Below are positions 7,975 to 12,595 of a DNA stretch of 12,595 nt, piece after piece (within the stretch, counting starts at the first letter, position 1; the number at the start of each line of letters is the position of its first letter). Origin of the DNA: Kiritimatiellia bacterium (GTDB taxonomy: Bacteria; Verrucomicrobiota; Kiritimatiellia; RFP12; UBA1067); NCBI GenBank assembly GCA_017547265.1, contig JAFYQC010000057.1, forward strand, positions 1 through 12,595, given 5' to 3'. The position numbers were made by a program, and so were the translations under genes. A model generated the notes under the pieces. The model was not told the DNA's origin and did no database searches. It saw nothing but the letters and a program-made list of their open reading frames with translations.

Positions 7975-8669
7975 GGCAGAACCTCCGCGCCAGTCGCCTC
8001 GGCGACAAGCTTAAGCGACCTTGCCTTTAGTGCGTCCGCCAGCGCGCTTGGGTCGGCTATGTCGCCGAGCGCAGACGGGTTTTCGATCCACTGGCGCTGC
8101 AGACGCGCGGCAAGAGCGCGCTGAACGCCACGGGCGTCAAGGCGAACATCCTCGACGGAACGCGCAATCTCGTCGTCGAGCCATGTCTTTTCATCATCGG
8201 TAAGCGCGGCTTCCTCAAGTTTCGCCTCATTGAGGACGGCAGACTTCCATGCAACGGCGAGCGCGGCCGAATCGCGGTAATCGGCGCATGCAGCAGCCGA
8301 ACCAGACGCAAACGCGGCTTTCGCCGCAGGCGCGAGCTCGATGCGCCCGCCCTTCACGTGCTCGTCGGCGTCGAAAGAGCGGCGGCCGTCTGTTCCCTGG
8401 GTCATTAGAGCGTTAAGCCCGTATTTAACGCGATGGTCCTCGGCGACCTTCTCGAGCGCAAGAACGAGCTTCTGCCTGTTCACTTCAAGGATTTCCTCGG
8501 CGCGTTCCTTGCGCGACATCTCAACGAAGATGAAGTAGGCGATCATGAAGACCATAAGTAGCGCGAACACGACCTGGAGAAGAAGCCCCTGCAAGTCGTC
8601 GGTCGTCGCCCGACGAGAGGCATCTCCCCCAAGGAGCCGTTTCAACGCAGCGCGGTCAGATTCCGTCAT
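7971..8669 (-). CDS. Single-span membrane protein, ExbD/TolR/MotB-like
   Basis: 232 residues: a short charged cytoplasmic N-terminus, one strong membrane helix (about 28-49) and a largely helical C-terminal part likely outside the inner membrane. This is the layout of ExbD, TolR and MotB. The helix LQVVFALLMVFMIA lines up with the ExbD membrane helix, but the proton-carrying Asp position reads Gln (Q32). The nearest acidic residues are D24/D25 before the helix and E50 after it. No OmpA-type peptidoglycan-binding motif is visible in the C-terminal part. It follows the ExbB-like gene by 9 bases, with AAGGA (8676-8680) overlapping that gene's TAA, and overlaps the next gene as GTGA, so coupled translation is likely. 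Assignment rests on topology and neighbour; sequence similarity alone is weak. Confidence 0.8.
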   Translation of the reverse strand: MTESDRAALKRLLGGDASRRATTDDLQGLLLQVVFALLMVFMIAYFIFVEMSRKERAEEILEVNRQKLVLALEKVAEDHRVKYGLNALMTQGTDGRRSFDADEHVKGGRIELAPAAKAAFASGSAAACADYRDSAALAVAWKSAVLNEAKLEEAALTDDEKTWLDDEIARSVEDVRLDARGVQRALAARLQRQWIENPSALGDIADPSALADALKARSLKLVAEATGAEVLP

Positions 8670-8678
8670 GGCGCGTCC

Positions 8679-9581
8679 TTATCCCCTGAGCGCCGCGGCA
8701 ACCCGCGCAAGGCGCGCTTCCGTCTCTACGCGGGCTTCGTCCGCGGCCTTTGCACGGCGTTCGAGCGCTTCGAGTTCTCGCTTGAAGAACTCGACGTATT
8801 CCTTCTGGCGCGTTTCGAAAGACTGCTCGTAGTCGGAAAGACGCTTCTCGAAATGCGCGGCATATTCGCCGCGCCGCTTCTCGAATTCCGCAGCGTCGGC
8901 TGCGGCCCTTCGCGAAGCTTCCGCCGCGTAGTCGTCGAGGCGCTTGCGAAACTCCGCCTCGAACTCCTGCTGGCGCTTTTCGAACGCATCCGACGCCGCG
9001 CCGAGACGCACGACGAGCCGGTCCACTGCCGCCGCAAGATCGCCGTCGTCCGTCTCCGCGAGCCCCGTCTCTTCGAGGAGCCGCGTGAAATACGGCCTTA
9101 CGAGCGGACGGTCGATGAGAAACACCCAGACGACTGCGGCCAAGGTCGAGAAGAGCGCCGTATGAAGGCACTGCATGAGGTCTGCCATAGTCACCGTGTC
9201 GAGCTTGAAGTAGCCGATCACTATGATTCCCCAGAGCGTGCCGAGAAGCCCGAGCGCAACATTCAACTGGTCGGACCCGCGGAAGAACGGGAAGTCGCCA
9301 GCGCGAGCACGACGGCGGGCAAGCATCCGCGACAACGAAAGCGTCATGCAGAGGAAGCCGAGCAACGGAATGAACGTCGTCACCGCCGAATAGTCGACGA
9401 CCGTCCAGTCGAGCCAGGGGAGGAATCCCGACGCCTTTGCCGCGAACGCCGACGAATCACCGCCGGCGGCGATAAACGACGACCACCAGTTGAATATGGC
9501 GACAACATTGTTCACGAAGGCAAGCGCACAGAAGACTGTCGCGCAGATGCACGCGAAAAGAAGGACAATGACTTTTTTCAT
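8679..9581 (-). CDS. TolQ/ExbB/MotA-like inner-membrane channel subunit with a hendecad coiled-coil tail
   Basis: 300 residues. Membrane segments are at about 3-31, 63-87, 105-124 and 134-156. The last two (LNVALGLLGTLWGIIVIGYF, then LMQCLHTALFSTLAAVVWVFLI) have the pattern of the conserved TM pair of the MotA/TolQ/ExbB proton-channel family. There a five-subunit ring surrounds a two-chain ExbD/MotB-type partner, which the next gene could supply. Unlike ExbB and TolQ, this protein carries a long C-terminal helix (about 180-296) that includes seven successive 11-residue repeats. The start ATG overlaps the nadE stop as ATGA (9578-9581), so expression is probably coupled to nadE. Zorya ZorA also pairs a MotA-like core with a helical tail, but no other Zorya gene is present. 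Family membership is inferred from topology and motif pattern. Confidence 0.82.
   Translation of the reverse strand: MKKVIVLLFACICATVFCALAFVNNVVAIFNWWSSFIAAGGDSSAFAAKASGFLPWLDWTVVDYSAVTTFIPLLGFLCMTLSLSRMLARRRARAGDFPFFRGSDQLNVALGLLGTLWGIIVIGYFKLDTVTMADLMQCLHTALFSTLAAVVWVFLIDRPLVRPYFTRLLEETGLAETDDGDLAAAVDRLVVRLGAASDAFEKRQQEFEAEFRKRLDDYAAEASRRAAADAAEFEKRRGEYAAHFEKRLSDYEQSFETRQKEYVEFFKRELEALERRAKAADEARVETEARLARVAAALRG
8757..8987 (-). repeat. Seven tandem 11-residue repeats in the ExbB-like tail
   Basis: Residues 199-275 of the ExbB-like protein divide exactly into seven 11-residue units without gaps. Examples are AFEKRQQEFEA, EFEKRRGEYAA, HFEKRLSDYEQ and SFETRQKEYVE, with consensus xFEKRxxEYxA. 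The third unit (EASRRAAADAA) and the seventh are the most diverged. An 11-residue period is the hendecad pattern of nearly straight or slightly right-handed coiled coils. Confidence 0.85.
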
Positions 9582-10600
9582 AGTATCCCCGTTGGCATGT
9601 CGGACGGTATCGACCAGCTCTCCTTGGAGAAGTCGAACGAGAAAATCCTTATTCCGTCAGGCGCGCAGTTGCGCTTGAACGCCTGCGAGACAAGACGGTA
9701 GAGGAACGTGTCGAGCGTGCGTCCGATGAGATCAAGCCCGAAAGTCTTCCCATAGCGCTTCGCCGCGGCGTCGTAGAGCGCCTTGCGGCCAAGGCCGTTC
9801 TTGCAGAAATTCCAGATGAAGAAGTCGTGTAGCTCGTAGGGACCGATCTTGTCCTCTGTAACCTGACCCTTCACGAGTTCGGGGCTCACGGGCGTAGCGA
9901 CGATATCCATGAGCGCCTTCGCCGCCTTCGCCGTTCCCCGTTCCCCATTCCCCGTTCCCCTCTTCTCCGCCCACCACGTGCAGACCTTGCGAACGATTGT
10001 CTTCGGAACGCCGGAGTTGACGCCGAACATCGACATGTGGTCGCCGTTGTAGGTGCACCAGCCGAGCGCGATCTCCGACATGTCGCCCGTGCCAAGGACT
10101 ATTCCGCCGACCATGTTTGCCTTGTCCATCAATATCAACGTACGCATCCTCGCCTGCGAATTCTCGTAGGCGGCGTCGGGCGTCTTTCCGTCGTGCCCGA
10201 TGTCCTTGAGGTGCTGCCTCACAGACTTCGCGATTGAGATCGTCTCCATCTTCACCCCGAGCCCTTCGCAGAGAAGGTCGGCGTTCGTCTTCGTGCGCTT
10301 CGAGGTGCCGAAGCCGGGCATCGTGTAGGCGTGGATGCCGGAGAGAGGAAGCGAAAGCTTCTTAAAAGCGCCGACGGCGACAAGAAGCACGAGCGCGGAG
10401 TCAAGGCCTCCCGATACGCCGATAACGACGTCCTTTACGCCGATGCGCTTGAGCCGGAGCGCGAGTCCGTCGACCTGTTTCGCGTAGACTTTCGCGGGAT
10501 CGCAGGGGAACGGGGCGGACGCCGCGCGCCCCTTCGGAAGCTTCGCGAGACTGCCGAGAGTCCCGCCGCTCTTGATGTATTCCTTAAGACGCTTGTCCAT
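9578..10600 (-). CDS. nadE: NAD synthetase, synthetase domain only (glutamine-dependent type without glutaminase domain)
   Basis: Makes NAD from deamido-NAD with ATP and ammonia; cytoplasmic. The 340 residues carry the pyrophosphatase loop SGGLDS at 63-68, TMPGFGTSKRTK at 93-104, YENSQARMR at 145-153 and GTGDMSEIALGWCTYNGDH at 170-188. The C-terminus has GPYELHDFF (253-261), QAFKRN and a PSDM end. These motifs match the synthetase half of the roughly 650-residue glutamine-dependent enzymes, yet the N-terminal nitrilase-like glutaminase domain is missing and cannot lie upstream. Residues about 214-223 (RGTGNGERGT) come from a 7-bp tandem repeat and look like an insertion. I chose the ATG at 10600 over an in-frame GTG at 10636, because the promoter -10 lies between them. 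It overlaps the next gene as ATGA. Ammonia is either used directly or supplied by a separate glutaminase. Confidence 0.93.
   Translation of the reverse strand: MDKRLKEYIKSGGTLGSLAKLPKGRAASAPFPCDPAKVYAKQVDGLALRLKRIGVKDVVIGVSGGLDSALVLLVAVGAFKKLSLPLSGIHAYTMPGFGTSKRTKTNADLLCEGLGVKMETISIAKSVRQHLKDIGHDGKTPDAAYENSQARMRTLILMDKANMVGGIVLGTGDMSEIALGWCTYNGDHMSMFGVNSGVPKTIVRKVCTWWAEKRGTGNGERGTAKAAKALMDIVATPVSPELVKGQVTEDKIGPYELHDFFIWNFCKNGLGRKALYDAAAKRYGKTFGLDLIGRTLDTFLYRLVSQAFKRNCAPDGIRIFSFDFSKESWSIPSDMPTGIL
9933..9960. repeat. Heptamer tandem repeat inside nadE
   Basis: Four contiguous 7-bp units on the plus strand: GTTCCCC, GTTCCCC, ATTCCCC, GTTCCCC. On the coding strand this is a GGGGAAC/GGGGAAT run encoding part of RGTGNGERGT. 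Since 7 is not a multiple of 3, gain or loss of one unit would shift the nadE reading frame. Confidence 0.9.
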
Positions 10601-10607
10601 GTAGGAA

Positions 10608-10616
10608 ATTATACCA
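10608..10616 (-). promoter_or_regulatory. Extended -10 promoter of nadE operon, predicts a leaderless mRNA
   Basis: The minus strand reads TGGTATAAT, ending 7 bases before the nadE ATG at 10600. No Shine-Dalgarno is present between them (TTTCCTAC) and no -35 hexamer is recognisable. The expected transcription start falls on or next to the ATG. The first T of the element is also the last T of the T-run of the preceding terminator-like hairpin. Confidence 0.65.
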
Positions 10617-10663
10617 AAAAGCGGCCTCGCGCGCACACTGATGGGCCCGCCGAATTAGCCGCT
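10616..10663 (-). terminator. Possible hairpin terminator after the prenyl synthase gene
   Basis: On the minus strand, AGCGGC (10658-10663) and GCCGCT (10620-10625) can pair as a 6-bp stem over a 32-base loop. The T-run TTTTT (10616-10620) begins with the last base of the stem. The large loop weakens the case, but it lies about 17 bases after the prenyl synthase stop and directly before the nadE promoter, where a terminator would be expected. Confidence 0.42.
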
Positions 10664-10679
10664 GAAAAATCGAAAGGCG

Positions 10680-11531
10680 TCAGACTGAGCGCCCGACGAG
10701 CTTCTCGGCAAGCGCCTTCAGGAACGACGTATCGCCAGGGAGCTCTGCAAGCGCGGCGATTGACGCGGCGGTAGTCTCGCGGACGAGCGCCTCGGTCTTC
10801 TCGCGCGAATACGGCGAATCGCCGTCGAGAAGATCGTCTTCGTACTGGAACGCGAGCCCGAGATTTAGCGCAAACGTGCGAAGCTTCTCGACGCTCGCCG
10901 CATCGCCGCCACCAGCATAGCCGCCCATCGCCGCCGCCGCGACAAAGAGATCGGCGGTTTTGTGGGTGTAGACAAAGTCTACCAACTCCATGGGCAAGGG
11001 TGCGGGGCTGCCAGAAGCCCCGTCCGTTCCATTCACCCTTCCCAAGGGTGCGGGACCGCCCGCAGTCCCGTCCGTTCCACTCTCCCGCTTCAAATCTTCT
11101 ACCTGTCCCTGCACAACGCCGACACCAGCAGCGCCAAGCGCCGCAACGATTTCGGCGACGTTACGCGGCGCATTTGCCGCGGCCTCGAAGGCAAGCGCCT
11201 GCAAAGCGTCGCCGACGAGAATTGCGTTCGCCTCGCCAAACTTAGTCCAGACCGTCGGCTTGCCGCGGCGCTCCGTGTCGTTGTCCATCGCGGGAAGATC
11301 GTCGTGGACAAGCGTGTAGTTGTGAAGTAGTTCTATTGCCGCAGCGGGATAGCGCGCGTCTTCCGCGCTCCCGCCGACCGCGACTGCGCTCGCAAGGCAG
11401 ATGAGCGGACGGATCCTCTTCCCGCCCGTGCCGACGGCATAGCGCATCGCCTCGCTCAACTCCGCAGGGCGCTCCCACGGCTTCGGCAAGACCTCGTCAA
11501 GGGTCCGCTCGACTATCTCAAGATACTCCAT
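10680..11531 (-). CDS. ispA: Polyprenyl (probably farnesyl) diphosphate synthase
   Basis: Condenses isopentenyl diphosphate with allylic diphosphates to build C15 or longer prenyl chains for quinones and wall-lipid carriers. The 283 residues include GGKRIRP (36-42), the first Asp-rich motif DDLPAMD (77-83), RRGKPT (88-93), KT (191-192) and the second Asp-rich motif DDLLD (232-236). The context HNYTLVHDDLPAMD resembles the bacterial IspA type, so farnesyl product is likely, though chain length is not proven. The frame is open to a GTG at 11552, but the ATG at 11531 has AAAGGA 5 bases ahead and is preferred. Residues 149-180, between GQVEDLK and the KT helix, are an in-frame insertion encoded by two 48-bp repeats. 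The gene follows the oxidoreductase by 29 bases. Confidence 0.92.
   Translation of the reverse strand: MEYLEIVERTLDEVLPKPWERPAELSEAMRYAVGTGGKRIRPLICLASAVAVGGSAEDARYPAAAIELLHNYTLVHDDLPAMDNDTERRGKPTVWTKFGEANAILVGDALQALAFEAAANAPRNVAEIVAALGAAGVGVVQGQVEDLKRESGTDGTAGGPAPLGRVNGTDGASGSPAPLPMELVDFVYTHKTADLFVAAAAMGGYAGGGDAASVEKLRTFALNLGLAFQYEDDLLDGDSPYSREKTEALVRETTAASIAALAELPGDTSFLKALAEKLVGRSV
10995..11090. repeat. Two tandem 48-bp hairpin-forming repeats inside the prenyl synthase gene
   Basis: Copy A is 10995-11042 and copy B is 11043-11090. They differ at 7 of the first 44 positions. Each holds an inner hairpin: GGGGCT with AGCCCC in copy A, and GGGAC with GTCCC in copy B. Two of the differences (repeat positions 13 and 24) compensate, a G-C pair becoming A-T. 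Copy A also has an outer inverted repeat, AAGGGTG (10996-11002) with CACCCTT (11034-11040). On the coding strand each copy adds 16 residues, RESGTDGTAGGPAPLG and RVNGTDGASGSPAPLP. Confidence 0.9.
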
Positions 11532-11560
11532 TGCAGTCCTTTCGGGTTCCACCGCGCAGG

Positions 11561-12595
11561 CTACCGCTTCTTCATCCCTCCGAGGTTGTAGTCCTGCGGC
11601 GGCTGCGGTCTGTCGAGCCCGACGCCCTTCGTCATCAGCCCCTTTAGCTCGTCCAAGTGCGATTTGTAGACGTCGCGCGGATTGCAGCCGTGCTTCTTGC
11701 AGATGCTCGCCGCCATGCCGACGACCTCGCCCTGCATGCCATGCGTGCGCATGACACGCGTCGTGCCGAGGGCAACGTGAGTCACCGAGATGTCACGCCC
11801 AGCCATGAAGAGGTTCGACACGTTGCGCGAGTAGAAGCAGCGATAGGGGATTGGGTAGCCGTAGTGCGGCGTATGCTTCGCCACCGAGCGAAACGGCTCA
11901 CCCTCGAAATTGCGCTGGTTGGACGGCATCGGATAGTGCAGGTCGACCGTCCACGTCGTCCAGCACGTGCCGTCGGGATACTTGCGCTCCTCGGTGATGT
12001 CCTGCTCGCAGAGGACAATGTCGCCCATCAGACGGCGCGTCTCGCGCTTGCCGGCGACATAGGCGACCCAGACAAGCGAGGCATTCGCGAAGCCGTCCTT
12101 CTTCGCGCCAGAGTTCTTGATGTAAGACCAGTTGGAGTAGACGACGAGAAGCCCGTAGTCGCGGACTGTCTCGAAGTCGGTGAGCTGGTCTCGGTTCATG
12201 CCCGTCTCCCAGTCCCAATCGCCGCGCATGTTGTACTCGCAATTCGACTCGTTGAACTTGATCATCCACTGCTCGGACGGGAACGACGTCGCCTCGGCGC
12301 CCTTCTTCGCGTACCATTGGACGGACGCGCCCATCGTCATCCTGTCGCCCTTCTCTGGTGCGCGGCTCTCGCCCGTCTCGTCCTTACCCTCGCGGCCGAG
12401 GCGCCAGTCCGCGCCAGCGAGCGCGCCAACCGTCCCGTCTCCCGTGCAGTCGGCGAAGAGCTGCGCCTCGAAGCGCGTGCGCTCGCCAGTGACGACGTTT
12501 ACGCCCTCGACGGCGGCTATCCGCTCGCCCTTCTTCGCATCGACCCGGTCTACGAGCGTGTTGAGGAATAGCGAAATGTTCTTCTCGGCCTCGAC
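11561..12595 (-). CDS. FAD-dependent oxidoreductase, C-terminal part (starts outside the window)
   Basis: 344 residues are visible, in frame from base 12595 down to the stop at 11561; the N-terminal Rossmann FAD motif lies outside the window. The segment LFADCTGDGTVGALAGADW is the late FAD-contact motif seen in the FAD_oxidored-type flavoproteins (as I recall them, PF12831). The C-terminal NLFMAGRDISVTHVALG with RVMRTHGMQGEVVGMAA is the closing signature of the same family. Substrate cannot be told from sequence. In related bacteria such genes are often found with sugar or sulfatase catabolism, but no such neighbour is visible here. An internal ATG at 12340 is not the start, because conserved sequence continues upstream of it. 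The prenyl synthase gene follows after 29 bases, so the two could share a transcript. Confidence 0.9.
   Translation of the reverse strand, partial: VEAEKNISLFLNTLVDRVDAKKGERIAAVEGVNVVTGERTRFEAQLFADCTGDGTVGALAGADWRLGREGKDETGESRAPEKGDRMTMGASVQWYAKKGAEATSFPSEQWMIKFNESNCEYNMRGDWDWETGMNRDQLTDFETVRDYGLLVVYSNWSYIKNSGAKKDGFANASLVWVAYVAGKRETRRLMGDIVLCEQDITEERKYPDGTCWTTWTVDLHYPMPSNQRNFEGEPFRSVAKHTPHYGYPIPYRCFYSRNVSNLFMAGRDISVTHVALGTTRVMRTHGMQGEVVGMAASICKKHGCNPRDVYKSHLDELKGLMTKGVGLDRPQPPQDYNLGGMKKR

Noticed and set aside
6106..9581. Zorya-type defence system, suggested by the MotA-like protein with a coiled-coil tail beside a MotB-like protein
   Set aside because: No ZorC, ZorD or ZorE gene is adjacent, the small protein lacks a visible OmpA-like domain, and the neighbours are housekeeping genes. 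Kept only as a structural analogy.
10601..10636. An upstream GTG start for nadE at 10636
   Set aside because: Translation from it would run through the TGGTATAAT promoter element, and the added residues match nothing conserved. The ATG at 10600 is better placed.

Overview
This is a gene-dense, GC-rich bacterial chromosome segment. It probably comes from a Gram-negative bacterium: it encodes an HtrA-type lipoprotein protease, a TolQ/ExbB-like inner-membrane protein and a secreted partner. The FAD-dependent oxidoreductase at the right edge belongs to a family common in the Planctomycetes-Verrucomicrobia group. A Verrucomicrobiota/Kiritimatiellota relative is therefore a reasonable but unproven guess. 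All ten genes lie on the minus strand, so the order of transcription runs from position 12595 down to 1. There is no gene-free stretch longer than about 100 bases, and no tRNA, rRNA, CRISPR array or insertion sequence was seen.

Layout in order of transcription. (1) 12595-10680: the C-terminal part of an FAD-dependent oxidoreductase, then an IspA-type polyprenyl diphosphate synthase that carries a 32-residue in-frame insertion made of two hairpin-forming 48-bp repeats. (2) 10667-6078: a probable operon with an extended -10 promoter directly in front of the start codon. It encodes the synthetase half of NAD synthetase, a TolQ/ExbB-like channel subunit with a hendecad-repeat tail, a small single-membrane-span ExbD/MotB-like protein, and a 622-residue secreted protein of unknown family. 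Its genes overlap or nearly touch, and a hairpin terminator follows. (3) 6067-700: a second probable operon whose promoter is placed like the first. It encodes the GTPase Obg, an active HtrA-like lipoprotein protease with two PDZ regions, a large protein with two dead trypsin-like domains plus two PDZ domains, and PanB. (4) 649-1: an extended -10 promoter and the N-terminal 200 residues of a threonyl-tRNA synthetase that lacks the TGS domain.

The most unusual items are four. One is the three-gene ExbB/ExbD-like membrane system translationally coupled to nadE. The second is the pairing of an active HtrA with a protein holding two inactivated copies of the same protease fold. The third is repeat DNA sitting inside conserved enzymes (a hairpin repeat with one compensated base pair in the prenyl synthase, and a frame-sensitive heptamer in nadE). 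The fourth is the pair of promoters that predict leaderless mRNAs for obg and nadE.
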